Positions 51,246-60,086 of a DNA stretch of 64,000 bases are shown here, in pieces; the first letter of the stretch is position 1, and each line of letters opens with the position of its first letter. The stretch is from assembly GCF_006538745.1 (NCBI RefSeq), contig NZ_BJLR01000009.1, forward strand, positions 310,001 through 374,000, in the 5' to 3' direction. A model generated the notes under the pieces. That model was not told the origin of the DNA. It saw nothing but the letters and a program-made list of their open reading frames with translations, and made no database searches. The translations under genes were made by a program, and so were the position numbers. This DNA is from Cellulomonas cellasea. GTDB taxonomy: Bacteria > Actinomycetota > Actinomycetes > Actinomycetales > Cellulomonadaceae.

Positions 51246-51330
51246 CGCGGGCCGCGCGGACGCGGGCCCAGGCCGGCGGGGTGACCCGGGCGGCGCAGGG
51301 CGGGGCCCTCGCCGCTGGTGACCCGGGCCG
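51231..51330. repeat. stop-spanning repeat of the P-loop kinase-like gene
   Basis: CTCGCCGGCTGGTGACGCGG... at 51231-51254 includes the gene's last codons and TGA. It recurs at 51308-51330 (period 77, one gap and one mismatch), and a partial copy of GGTGACCCGGGC lies near 51278-51290. The copies beyond the stop are noncoding. Confidence 0.72.
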
Positions 51331-51333
51331 TGC

Positions 51334-52581
51334 TCAGCCGGCGTCGACGCCCACGACCGCGGGCTCGTCGTCCGCCTCCCTCCGACGGCCCACCCCGGCC
51401 TGCTCGACGACGAGCACCCCGACGAGCAGCGCCACGACCAGGCCCAGGGCCGCGAGCGGCCGGACGGCGCCGAGCACCGGGACGGCCGCGAGCAGCAGGA
51501 GCGCACCGGCGGTCCGCACCACGGGCCACGCACCGAGCGCACGGCGGACGAAGAGGCTCGCGCCCGCGAGGAAGCACGCGAGCCCGCCGCCGAGCGCCGC
51601 CGCGGAGAACGTGCCGAGCGGCTCGGTGTCGCCGACGTGCGCCATCGCCCCCTCGATCCCGAGCGCCGCGAGCACGGTGCCCGCGACCACGACGAGGTGG
51701 AGGTAGCTGTAGCCCTCGTTCGCCAGCCGGGCCCGCTCGACGCCGCGCGTGGCGGCGAGGGCGTGCTCCGCGGGGCGGGCGTACCGCGCGAAGTACGTCC
51801 ACCACAGCGCGATCGAGACGAGCATCGCGAGCACCGCCCCGAGCAGCGTCGCGCCGTCGACGGCCTCACCCGCCGCGCCGACCCCGACGCCGATCGCGAG
51901 CACCGACTCGCCGAGCGAGAGGATCACGACGAGGCCGTACCGCTCGGCCAGGTGCGTCGCGGACGGCAGCCGGAACTCGGTGCCCCGGGTCGCGAGGTAG
52001 GACAGGGCGGGCTCGAGGACGACCGCGCCGAGCCAGCACCACAGCCGGACCCCGGGCGGGACGGACGCCCCGAGCACGAGCAGCGCGGCGGACGGGACGA
52101 GCGGGAGCAGCACCGCGCGCACGACGCGCCGCCGCATCGCCGGGTCGTCGACGTCGCCGAACGCGTACACCGCGGCGTGCGCGGCGCGGGCCACGAGGTA
52201 CGCGGACACCAGGACGACGGGCGCGAACCGGTCGCCGCCGTGCGCACCGAACGCGTCGGGGAGCACCAGCCCGCCGACGAACAGCGCGACCATCGCGGTC
52301 GTCATGGCGACGCGGACCACGCCCTCGTCGGCGTGCGCGTGGTTCGACAGCCACGCGAACGCCGTCCACGACCACCAGAGCAGCGCGAGGACGACGAGAC
52401 CCTGGACGATGCCGACGCCGTCGTGCTGGTGCGCCATGAGCCGGCTCACCTGCGTGAACGCGAACACGTACGCGAGGTCGAAGAACAGCTCGAGCGGCGT
52501 CGCCCGGTGGCCCTCCCGGCTCGGCACGGCCGGCAGCAGGCGGCGCGAGCGGTGCACGCCGGCGGGCACGAGGCGGCTCAC
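51334..52581 (-). CDS. low-temperature requirement protein A family (LtrA) membrane protein
   Basis: A 415-residue protein with about 12 membrane helices. Family signatures are ATPLELFFDLAYVFAFTQVS at the N-terminus, the helix LLWWSWTAFAWLSNHAHAD, and HLAERYGLVVILSLGESVLA, the most conserved LtrA block. Family function is undefined despite the name from Listeria cold growth. GTG 52581 has GGAGG seven nt upstream and overlaps the araC stop (GTGA), so it is the second gene of a two-gene operon. Confidence 0.9.
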   Translation of the reverse strand: MSRLVPAGVHRSRRLLPAVPSREGHRATPLELFFDLAYVFAFTQVSRLMAHQHDGVGIVQGLVVLALLWWSWTAFAWLSNHAHADEGVVRVAMTTAMVALFVGGLVLPDAFGAHGGDRFAPVVLVSAYLVARAAHAAVYAFGDVDDPAMRRRVVRAVLLPLVPSAALLVLGASVPPGVRLWCWLGAVVLEPALSYLATRGTEFRLPSATHLAERYGLVVILSLGESVLAIGVGVGAAGEAVDGATLLGAVLAMLVSIALWWTYFARYARPAEHALAATRGVERARLANEGYSYLHLVVVAGTVLAALGIEGAMAHVGDTEPLGTFSAAALGGGLACFLAGASLFVRRALGAWPVVRTAGALLLLAAVPVLGAVRPLAALGLVVALLVGVLVVEQAGVGRRREADDEPAVVGVDAG

Positions 52582-53483
52582 GCCGTCACCTCCACCGCTG
52601 CCGCGGCACGCAGCCGCTGGGCGTCGCTCCCGGGCGGCGCCCCGAACTGCCGGTGGTACTCCCGGCTGAACTGCGACGCGCTCTCGTAGCCGACGGCGCG
52701 CGCGGCGCCGGCCACGTCCCTCGGGTCGACGGCGAGCCGCACGCGCGCCGCCTGGAGCCGGATCTGCTTCTGGAACTGGATCGGGCTCATCGCGGTGACG
52801 GCGCGGAACGCCCGGTGGAACGCCGACGGGCTCATGCGCGCGAGCTGCGCGAGGTCCTCGACCCGCACGGTCTCCGCGTAGTGCTCGCGCAGCCACCGCA
52901 CCGCGTGGCCGACGTGCTGGTGGCTGCTGTCCGCGAGCCCGAGCTGGCGCACGGTCGCGCCCTGATCGCCGGTCAGGAGCAGCCACAGGATCTCGCGCTC
53001 GACCATCGGCCCGAGCACCGCCAGGTCGCGCGGGCGGTCGAGGAGGCGCACGAGGCGCAGCACCGCGTCGAGCAGCGCGGGGGGCGCGGTGCTCACGGCG
53101 ACCCCGGGCGGCACGGCCCGTCCGCGCCCGGCGGCGACGAGGTCACGCGCCGCGGGGTGCAGGACGAGCTCGGCGACCACCGAGGGGCGCAGCGTGAGCC
53201 CGACGCCGAGCGCGGGCCGCTCGGGGCTGGCCTCCGTGAACTGCCCGGTGACCGGCAGGTCGAGCGAGGCCACGAGGTACTGCCCGGCGCGGTAGTCGTG
53301 CACGCGGTCGCCCAGCGCGAGCCGCTTGGCGCCCTGCACGACGACGGCGAGCACGGTGCCGGTGGTCGCGGCCTCGGGTTCGCCGGGGTGCTCGACGAGC
53401 GCGACGTGGACGCCGTCCGGGGTGCTGGTGACGCCCGCCCGGGCGTGCCGGGTGATCAGGGTGCGGAGCTCGTCGAGGGCCAT
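52578..53483 (-). CDS. AraC-family transcriptional regulator
   Basis: A 301-residue regulator: N-terminal AraC_N-type cupin domain (VLAVVVQGAKRLALGDRVHDYRAGQYLV) and two C-terminal HTH motifs (VEDLAQLARMSPSAFHRAFR, VAGAARAVGYESASQFSREYHRQFG). ATG 53483 is chosen; an upstream TTG adds four residues. It is translationally coupled to ltrA, so it may control it. A second AraC-type gene diverges 206 bp away; the gap has no obvious dyad. Confidence 0.92.
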   Translation of the reverse strand: MALDELRTLITRHARAGVTSTPDGVHVALVEHPGEPEAATTGTVLAVVVQGAKRLALGDRVHDYRAGQYLVASLDLPVTGQFTEASPERPALGVGLTLRPSVVAELVLHPAARDLVAAGRGRAVPPGVAVSTAPPALLDAVLRLVRLLDRPRDLAVLGPMVEREILWLLLTGDQGATVRQLGLADSSHQHVGHAVRWLREHYAETVRVEDLAQLARMSPSAFHRAFRAVTAMSPIQFQKQIRLQAARVRLAVDPRDVAGAARAVGYESASQFSREYHRQFGAPPGSDAQRLRAAAAVEVTA

Positions 53484-53689
53484 GGCCCGACCCAAGCACC
53501 GGCGGCGGCGACCGGGTACCCGTTCCCGCCGTTCCGAGCAGGATCAGGCACGACGACGCCCGGATCGGTCGACGGGTCGTCGCCCGGACCCACCGCACCG
53601 GCCGATAGCACCGGCCGATCGCACCGGGCCACGATGATCGGGCGCCGGGCCGGACCCCGGCGGCAGGCTGACGGACGGAAAGGGGCACC

Positions 53690-54559
53690 GTGATCGCCTG
53701 GCTCAACCACCTCGTGGACGTCGTCGAGGAGGACCTCGCCGAGGACCTCGACGTCGCCCGCCTCGCCGCTGGCCTCGGCACCACCGAGTACCACCTGCGC
53801 CGCATGTTCTCGGCGCTGGCGGGGATGCCGCTGTCGGAGTACGTGCGACGCCGGCGCATGACGCTCGCCGCGGCGGAGGTCGTGACGGGCACCCGGGACC
53901 TGCTGGGGATCGCCGTGCGCCACGGGTACGGCTCGACCGAGGCCTTCGGTCGGGCGTTCCGGTCCGTGCACGGCGTCGGCCCGGGCGAGGTCCGGCGGGA
54001 CGGCGGCCCCCTCCGCACCCAACCCCGCCTCAGGTTCCGCCTGACCGTCGAAGGAGCACATCCCATGGACGTCCGCCTCGTCTCCCGACCCGCCTTCCGC
54101 CTCGCCGGCCGCGCCGTACGCGTCCCGCTCGTGCACCACGGGGTCAACCCGGCGATTCAGCAGCACGTGACCTCACTGGCGCCGGAGGAGCACGGCCGGC
54201 TCACGGCCCTGAGCGACACCGAGCCGCGCGGCCTGCTCGCCGTGAGCGCCGACATCGACCCCGACCGCCGGGAGGGCACCGAGCTGACCTACCTGCACGG
54301 GGTCGCCGTCACGGACGAGGTCGACGTCCCCGGCGACCTCGACGTCCTCCCGGTGCCCGCGGGGTCGTGGGCCGTGTTCCGCGCGGCGGGCCCGTACCCG
54401 CAGACGCTGCAGTCCGTCTGGGCCGCGACGGCGACCGACTGGTTCCCGTCGAACCCCTGGCGGCTGCGCGAGGGACCGGAGATCGTCGCCGTGCTCGAGC
54501 GCGCCGACGACCTCAGCACCGCGACGGTCGAGCTCTGGCTGCCGGTCGAGGCAGCCTGA
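53690..54559 (+). CDS. AraC-type regulator with GyrI-like effector domain
   Basis: A 289-residue one-component regulator with the order reversed from the neighbour: N-terminal AraC HTH pair (DVARLAAGLGTTEYHLRRMFS, LGIAVRHGYGSTEAFGRAFRSVHG) and C-terminal effector-binding/GyrI-like domain (MDVRLVSRPAFRLAGRAVRV, VAVTDEVDVPGDLDVLPVPAG, FPSNPWRLREGPEIVAVL). This architecture matches Rob/SoxS-like and multidrug activators that sense small hydrophobic ligands. GTG 53690 is used. Target genes are not apparent. Confidence 0.92.
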   Translation: MIAWLNHLVDVVEEDLAEDLDVARLAAGLGTTEYHLRRMFSALAGMPLSEYVRRRRMTLAAAEVVTGTRDLLGIAVRHGYGSTEAFGRAFRSVHGVGPGEVRRDGGPLRTQPRLRFRLTVEGAHPMDVRLVSRPAFRLAGRAVRVPLVHHGVNPAIQQHVTSLAPEEHGRLTALSDTEPRGLLAVSADIDPDRREGTELTYLHGVAVTDEVDVPGDLDVLPVPAGSWAVFRAAGPYPQTLQSVWAATATDWFPSNPWRLREGPEIVAVLERADDLSTATVELWLPVEAA

Positions 54560-54562
54560 GGC

Positions 54563-56164
54563 TCACGGCAGCAGGTACTCGACCGTGTGGACCGTGACCG
54601 ACGTCGAGGTAGGCCGCCCGTTGCTCGTCCCGTACACGCCGAGCCACAGCCCGACGAACCCGCCGGTCGCGACCGTGTCGAGCTCCCGGCCGTCGACGAC
54701 CGCGACCACCTCGCCGTCGCCGTCGCCGTCCGCCCCGGCGGTCGCAGCGGTCGCGGCCGTCGCGGCGGTCAGCGCGTAGTCCTGCCCGCGTGCGCTGATC
54801 GTGAGCACGAGCGGCTCGTCCGGGCCCGCGGCGAGCGTGACCCGTCCCCGCTCGTGGTCGACGCCGCCGCGCCGGTGCACCGCGACGACGTCCCGCGTGC
54901 GCCCGCCGGCCGTCGGCGCCGTGACGTGCAGCCGCACGTGGTCGTCCTCCGACTGCCGGACGACGAGCCCCGCCTCCTCGCCGGAGCCCTCGGCGAGGGG
55001 CGCGGTCAGGCGGACGCGCAGGTCGACGTCGGTGTGCTGCTGGCGCAGGCCCAGGAACGCGGGCGTCCCGGGCTCGGCGAGCGTCGTCGGGTCCAGGGCC
55101 AGCCGCCAGCCGTCGCCGTCGGGCGTCGCGAAGTCCTGCGCCGGGCCGCGGAGCGAGGTCCACCGGACGTCGTCGGGACGCACGAGCCCCGAGGTGGCCC
55201 CCTGCGTGACGCCCGGCCGGGGCTCCCCTGCGAAGGGCACGTCCACGACCGCCGGGACCCGGCCCTCGCCCGGGGCGAACACCGGCCAGCCGTCCTCCCA
55301 CGCGACGGGCAGCAGGAACGTCTCGCGCCCGAGGTTGTAGTGGTAGCCGCCGTACGGCCGCATGCCGAGCGCGACGGCCCACCACGAGCCGTCGGCGGCC
55401 TGCACCAGGTCGGCGTGCCCGACGCCGACGACGTCCGCACCCCGGCCGAGGTGGCGGTGCGTCAGCACGGGATTGCCGCGGTACCCCTCGTACGGCCCGG
55501 TCACCGTGTCCGCGCGTGCCACCGACTCCGCGTGGTGGAACTCGGTGCCCGCCTCCGCGGCGAGCAGGTAGTACCGGCCGTCGACCGCGTACAGGTGCGG
55601 CGCCTCCGCCCACACCGCGTTCTCGAGCGCGCCGTGCCAGATCACGTGCTCCTCGCCGACCAGCCGGCCCGTCGCGGGGTCGAGCTCGCGGACCCACACC
55701 TCGGTCTGGTCGTGCCACCGCGGCTCCGGCGGCTGCCGCGTCCCGTGCACCCAGACGCGGCCGTCGTCGTCGAACAGGAACGACGGGTCGATCCCCTCCT
55801 CGTCGATCCACACCGGGTCCGACCACGGCCCGGCCGGGTCGGTCGCCGTCACGTAGAAGTTCCCCCCGGGCGCGCCCTCGCGCTGGCCGACGAGCGTGCA
55901 GATCAGCCAGAACGTGCCGTCGTGGTGCCGCAGGGTCGGCGCGAACAGCCCGTGCGAGGACCGCACCCCGGCGAGGTCGAGCTGACCGGGCCGGTCGAGC
56001 GCGTGCCCGATCTGCTCCCAGCCGACGAGGTCCCGGCTGCGGTGCACGGGCAGCCCCGGGAAGTACTCGAACGTCGAGGTCACGAGGTAGAAGTCGTCCC
56101 CCACGCGGCAGATCGAGGGGTCCGGGTAGCACCCCGGCAGGATCGGGTTCCGGACCGTGCCCAT
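54563..56164 (-). CDS. GH43 family glycoside hydrolase (beta-xylosidase-like)
   Basis: A 533-residue cytosolic glycosidase (no signal peptide) that would hydrolyse xylo-oligosaccharides or arabinoxylan fragments. The five-bladed propeller opens NPILPGCYPDPSICRVGDDF. The GH43 catalytic triad is visible: base Asp15 (YPDPS), pKa modulator Asp126 (GIDPSFLF) and acid Glu187 (VWAEAPHLY). A C-terminal beta-sandwich follows from about residue 330 (GVTQGATSGLVRPDDVRWTS). Two short Ala/Thr and Asp/Gly repeats near residues 465-485 look like slippage insertions. Located alone; no sugar transporter nearby is clearly linked. Confidence 0.93.
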   Translation of the reverse strand: MGTVRNPILPGCYPDPSICRVGDDFYLVTSTFEYFPGLPVHRSRDLVGWEQIGHALDRPGQLDLAGVRSSHGLFAPTLRHHDGTFWLICTLVGQREGAPGGNFYVTATDPAGPWSDPVWIDEEGIDPSFLFDDDGRVWVHGTRQPPEPRWHDQTEVWVRELDPATGRLVGEEHVIWHGALENAVWAEAPHLYAVDGRYYLLAAEAGTEFHHAESVARADTVTGPYEGYRGNPVLTHRHLGRGADVVGVGHADLVQAADGSWWAVALGMRPYGGYHYNLGRETFLLPVAWEDGWPVFAPGEGRVPAVVDVPFAGEPRPGVTQGATSGLVRPDDVRWTSLRGPAQDFATPDGDGWRLALDPTTLAEPGTPAFLGLRQQHTDVDLRVRLTAPLAEGSGEEAGLVVRQSEDDHVRLHVTAPTAGGRTRDVVAVHRRGGVDHERGRVTLAAGPDEPLVLTISARGQDYALTAATAATAATAGADGDGDGEVVAVVDGRELDTVATGGFVGLWLGVYGTSNGRPTSTSVTVHTVEYLLP

Positions 56165-56243
56165 GCAGGAGGCCTCCGCGGTGAGGTGGACGAGAGGGGC
56201 GCGTGGACGAGGCTAGCCGGGACCGCCGCCGCGCCGGGCGGCG

Positions 56244-57089
56244 TTACGCCCGGGCGAGCAGCGCGGCGGCGAACCGGTCCGCCGAGCCGGGCGCGAGGTC
56301 GAGGAACAGCTCGGGCTCGACCAGCTCGAGCTCGATGAGCAGCGGCGCGTCCTCGGGACCGACGAGGTCGACCCGCGCGTACAGCAGCGCCTCCGGCCCG
56401 CCGGGCACGCACGCGAGCGCGGCGTGCGCCACCGCGATCTCGGCGGCGGTCGGCGTGTGGGCCGTGTCCGTCCCGCCGTACTCCGCCTGCACCCGGAACT
56501 CCCCGGCGGCGGGCGTCTTGCGGACGGCGTGCGAGACGCGACCGCCGATCACGACGACCGACCGCTCCCCGGCGAGGATCTCCGGCAGGTACGGCTGGAC
56601 GAGCACGTCGCCCGTGGCGGTGAGCGTGCGCAGGTGGTCCGCCGCCTCCGCGGAGCCCGTGGCGAACCGCCCGAGACCCCATGCGTTGGCGGAGATCGCC
56701 GGCTTGAGCACCACCTCGGGCGCGTCGACGGCGGGCACCGGCTCGTCGCTCCCGGCCGGGACGAGGGCCGTCGGCACGACCGGGACGCCCGCGCGCGCGA
56801 GCTCGAGGAGGTAGGACTTGTGCAGGTTCCAGCCGACCACGTCGAGCGGGTTGAGCACCGGCGCGGCGAACGCGCCCAGGACGGCCCGGAACTCGTCGGG
56901 GTGCTCCTGGTAGTCCCACGTCGAGCGGATCACCACGACGTCCGCCGGGACCCGCGTGACCGACGGCTCGCGCCACGGCGAGACGGTCACGGTCGCGCCG
57001 CGGGCGCGCAGCGCGGCCACGACCCCCGGGGTCTCGATGTCGTGGCCGTCGGGGTCGTCGAAGGTCAGCAGCAGCACGTGAGGAGGCAC
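56244..57089 (-). CDS. ATP-grasp domain protein (RimK/GshB-like)
   Basis: A 281-residue ATP-grasp ligase. N-terminal part: VLLLTFDDPDGHDIETPGVV and VVIRSTWDYQEHPDEFRAVL. ATP-grasp core: VVLKPAISANAWGLGRF, DVLVQPYLPEILAGERSVVV, and metal-binding LLIELELVEPELFLDLAPGS. This subfamily (with STWDY) joins carboxylates to amines in small peptide-like or modified amino acid products; the substrate is unknown. The start is GTG 57089; longer frames upstream have no similarity. It diverges from the ECF41-controlled oxidoreductase. Confidence 0.88.
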   Translation of the reverse strand: MPPHVLLLTFDDPDGHDIETPGVVAALRARGATVTVSPWREPSVTRVPADVVVIRSTWDYQEHPDEFRAVLGAFAAPVLNPLDVVGWNLHKSYLLELARAGVPVVPTALVPAGSDEPVPAVDAPEVVLKPAISANAWGLGRFATGSAEAADHLRTLTATGDVLVQPYLPEILAGERSVVVIGGRVSHAVRKTPAAGEFRVQAEYGGTDTAHTPTAAEIAVAHAALACVPGGPEALLYARVDLVGPEDAPLLIELELVEPELFLDLAPGSADRFAAALLARA

Positions 57090-57203
57090 CGGGCGATGCT
57101 CGCACGCGACGCGGCGTCCTGAGACGCGTGCGCCCGGCGTGAGGCCGTCCTCGACGCCCCGGAGGGCGAGGCGCGACATGTGACGTGAGTCACGACGGCG
57201 CGA

Positions 57204-57230
57204 CGTCACGTCCGACGTTCCCGCGTCGTC
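57204..57230 (+). promoter_or_regulatory. ECF41-type promoter CGTCACG-N16-CGTC (FAD oxidoreductase)
   Basis: CGTCACG at 57204-57210 and CGTC at 57227-57230 with a 16-nt spacer, identical in both elements and spacing to the site at 42354. The -10-type CGTC ends 8 nt before ATG 57239, so the transcript would be leaderless. Confidence 0.72.
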
Positions 57231-57238
57231 ACCATGGC

Positions 57239-58315
57239 ATGCACACCTCGAAGCAGAACGACTCCTCCCGACCCCGCGTCGTGGTCCTCGGTGCGGGCTA
57301 CGCCGGTCTGATGGCTGCGCTGCGGGCGGCCGCCGGTGCGGCCGTGACCGTCGTCTCCCCGACCTCGGAGCTGACCGAGCGGGTGCGGCAGCACGAGCTG
57401 GCGGCGGGCCGGCCGAGCATCTCCCACCCCCTGGCGCCGCTCCTGGCTCCCCGGGGGGTGGCGCACGTGCCCGGACGGGCCACGAGCATCGACACCGCGC
57501 GGCGGACCGTCACGACCGACGACGGACGCGTGCACGCCTACGACCGGCTGGTGTACGCCCTCGGCAGTCGCACCCGCGGGCCCGCCGGGGACCGCGACGG
57601 CAGGGTGTTCACCTCCGAGACCGCGGAGAGCACGAGGAAGCGCCTGGCTGACGGCCCCGGGAAGGTCGTCGTCGTCGGCGGGGGCGCGACAGGCATCGAG
57701 ACCGCGACGGAGCTGGCCGAGCGGACGGGCTGGGCGGTCGAGCTGCACACGGCGGGCACCGTGGGCCCGTCGCTGTCGGCGAGGGGGCGGGCGCACGTCC
57801 GCACCGTGCTCGACCGGCTGGGCGTCGGCCTGACCGAGGGCGTCACGGTGGCCCCCGACGACATCGACGCCGACGTCGTCGTGTGGAACGCCTCCCTGGT
57901 GGCCGCGACCGAGCTCGCCGCGGACGCCGGCCTGCGGGTCGGGCCCGACGGGCGCATCGTCGTCGACGAGCTCCTCCGCTCGGTGTCCCACCCGGACGTC
58001 TACGCCGCCGGTGACGCGGCGGCGGCCTGGTCGGCCGGGGCGGGGACCTTGCGGATGGCCTGCGCCACGGCCCTCCCGACCGGCGCACGCGCCGGACGCA
58101 ACGTGGCCGCCGAGCTCTCGGGACGGGACCCGGCGCCGCTGCAGTTCCGGTACTGGGTCCAGTGCCTGAGCCTCGGCCGCGACGACGGCCTCGTCCAGGT
58201 GGTCGGCAGGGACGACAGCCCGAGGGACGTCGTCCTCACGGGCCGCCCGGCTGCCGCGGTCAAGGAGCAGGTGGTCCGCTCCACGGTCCGCGCCGTGCGG
58301 TGGGCGGCGCGCTGA
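57239..58315 (+). CDS. FAD-dependent pyridine nucleotide-disulfide oxidoreductase-like protein
   Basis: A 358-residue flavoprotein related to NDH-2/FSP1-type NAD(P)H:quinone oxidoreductases. Two dinucleotide folds are present: VVVLGAGYAGLMAALRAA at the N-terminus and VVVVGGGATGIETATELAER in the middle. FAD C-terminal motif: HPDVYAAGDAAAAW. No redox Cys pair is visible, so disulfide reductase activity is unlikely. ATG 57239 is favoured by the promoter position. Oxidoreductases are one of the three classic partner types of ECF41 sigma factors, and this gene carries the matching promoter. Confidence 0.88.
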   Translation: MHTSKQNDSSRPRVVVLGAGYAGLMAALRAAAGAAVTVVSPTSELTERVRQHELAAGRPSISHPLAPLLAPRGVAHVPGRATSIDTARRTVTTDDGRVHAYDRLVYALGSRTRGPAGDRDGRVFTSETAESTRKRLADGPGKVVVVGGGATGIETATELAERTGWAVELHTAGTVGPSLSARGRAHVRTVLDRLGVGLTEGVTVAPDDIDADVVVWNASLVAATELAADAGLRVGPDGRIVVDELLRSVSHPDVYAAGDAAAAWSAGAGTLRMACATALPTGARAGRNVAAELSGRDPAPLQFRYWVQCLSLGRDDGLVQVVGRDDSPRDVVLTGRPAAAVKEQVVRSTVRAVRWAAR

Positions 58316-58372
58316 GCACCCGCTCCGCCATCGGCGGCACGCCGCTCAGCGGGCTCGCGACCCGGCTGGACG

Positions 58373-58774
58373 TCACGCCTCAGCGCCGGGCTCCCCGCCG
58401 CGCTCGATGACGTACGCCGCGAGCGCGTCGGGCACCGGGTCCACACCCGGACCGCCCGCGTCGAGCCACCCCGCGAGCAGCCCGGTGAGCTCGTCGCCCG
58501 CCACGCGCTCGAACCAGACCGGGCGGCCGCCGGCCGTGCGGCGGGCGTCCCCGCTCGGGCGGGCGACGACGACGTCCCCGCGCTCGCACTCGTCGAGGCA
58601 CTCCGCGAGCGTGAGCTGCGCGGTGCCGCGGGCCGCGAGCGCCCGGAGCCGGGCCAGCTGACCGCCGTCGAGGGCGTCGCCCGACCCGAGGGTCTCGCCC
58701 GCGCACAGGCTGCACGCGGTCAGCCCCGGGACGGCACCCGGGGGCCGCGTCCCGCACGCACGCTCGCTCGTCAC
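58373..58774 (-). CDS. (2Fe-2S) ferredoxin-like/DUF1636 protein
   Basis: A 133-residue protein with a Cys pattern of thioredoxin-like ferredoxins: TACSLCAGET, LAECLDECERGD, with four Cys in two pairs (C-x2-C and C-x3-C) about 40 residues apart. VVVARPSGDARRTAGGRP and FERVAGDELTGLLAGWL complete the fold. Might carry a [2Fe-2S] cluster or bind a metal. GTG 58774 has TATCCT ending 7 nt upstream (leaderless). Convergent to the FAD oxidoreductase, but not necessarily its partner. Confidence 0.75.
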   Translation of the reverse strand: MTSERACGTRPPGAVPGLTACSLCAGETLGSGDALDGGQLARLRALAARGTAQLTLAECLDECERGDVVVARPSGDARRTAGGRPVWFERVAGDELTGLLAGWLDAGGPGVDPVPDALAAYVIERGGEPGAEA

Positions 58775-58957
58775 GCCGTCGAGGATAGGTCGCGTCCCGG
58801 GCGGCTCGGGCGGACCCCGGCGGGACGGGCCCGCGGGGCGGGTGCGACGGTTACCCCGGCGTGCGGTGAGACGGTTCCCCCGGCGCGCGCGAGCAGCCGA
58901 CGGCGTCGCCACGCAATGCGCTCGACCGGCGCCGCGGAGCGGTGCCACGCTCGCAGG

Positions 58958-60079
58958 ATGACGTCGTGGTCGGTGGTCGAGGCGGTCCTCCCGGCGGGGG
59001 TCGAGGACCGCGCGGCTGGCGCGGTCGTCGGCGCGCACCGGCTGAACGCCGAGACGCAGCGGCGCACCTGGGGGCACGACGACTTCGTCGAGCCCGTCGA
59101 GCACTGGCTCGGGACGCTGCGGGGCCAGGAGTACACCGAGCGCATCGTGCTCGTCGCCGTCCCCGCGGCCTCCGCGGACCGGCGCCCCGAGGACCTCACC
59201 GCCGACGACGTCGCGGGCGCCGCGGTGGTCGAGCTCCCCCGCACGAGCAACCCCCGCCTCGCCGAGCTCGACGTCTGGGCCGACCCGGACCGCCTGCGCC
59301 AGGGCATCGGCACGGCGCTCGTCGACGCCGCCGAGCGCGTCGCGGCCCGGCGCGGCCGCACGACCGTCCACGGCATGACGTACCACCGCGGCGAGCCGCC
59401 CGAGGGGCACCCGGACGCGCTCGCCGCGGCGTCGGGCAGCGGCCGCCTCGACGGCTCCGTCCCGGGCGTCGCGTTCGCGGCCCACCGGGGGTACCGGCCC
59501 GAGCAGGCCGAGCGGTACAGCGTGCTCGACGTGCCGCTCGACGCCGCCGTCCTCGCGCGCCACCTCGACGGTGCCGCCGCGGCCGCCGGCCCGGGATACC
59601 GCCTGCACTCGTGGACCGACCGCACGCCCGACGCCTGGCTCGACGACGTCGGCGTGCTGCTCACGCGCATGAGCACCGACGTCCCGCTCGCGGACCTGGA
59701 CGTCGAGGAGGACCCGTGGGACGCGGCGCGCGTGCGCTACGGCGAGGACCTCGCGGCGGCGAGCGGCCGGGGGTACGTGGTGACGGTCGCCGAGCACGTG
59801 CCGAGCGGACGGCTCGTCGCCCTCACGCGGATCGAGCATCCCGCGGCGCAGCCGGAGTGCGCCTGGCAGGAGGACACGCTCGTGCTCCGGGAGCACCGCG
59901 GGCACCGGCTCGGGATGCTCGTCAAGGCGGCGAACCTGCGCACGCTCGCGCACGAGCGCCCCGCGACCCGGCGCGTGCACACCTGGAACGCCGAGGAGAA
60001 CGGGCACATGCTCGCGATCAACGTCGCGCTCGGGTTCCGCCCCGCGGGGGTCTACGCGAGCTGGCAGCGCCGGTCCTGA
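58958..60079 (+). CDS. two-domain GNAT acetyltransferase (mycothiol synthase-like)
   Basis: A 373-residue protein with two GNAT domains in tandem, like mycothiol synthase. Domain 1: VVELPRTSNPRLAELDVWAD then PDRLRQGIGTALVDAAERV (acetyl-CoA loop). Domain 2: LVALTRIEHPAAQPECAWQE, TLVLREHRGHRLGMLVKAAN and WNAEENGHMLAINVALGF. CACGCT ends 6 nt before ATG 58958. Similarity to MshD is architectural; the substrate is not established. It may be an acetyltransferase of a different amine. Confidence 0.83.
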   Translation: MTSWSVVEAVLPAGVEDRAAGAVVGAHRLNAETQRRTWGHDDFVEPVEHWLGTLRGQEYTERIVLVAVPAASADRRPEDLTADDVAGAAVVELPRTSNPRLAELDVWADPDRLRQGIGTALVDAAERVAARRGRTTVHGMTYHRGEPPEGHPDALAAASGSGRLDGSVPGVAFAAHRGYRPEQAERYSVLDVPLDAAVLARHLDGAAAAAGPGYRLHSWTDRTPDAWLDDVGVLLTRMSTDVPLADLDVEEDPWDAARVRYGEDLAAASGRGYVVTVAEHVPSGRLVALTRIEHPAAQPECAWQEDTLVLREHRGHRLGMLVKAANLRTLAHERPATRRVHTWNAEENGHMLAINVALGFRPAGVYASWQRRS

Positions 60080-60086
60080 CGCGTCG

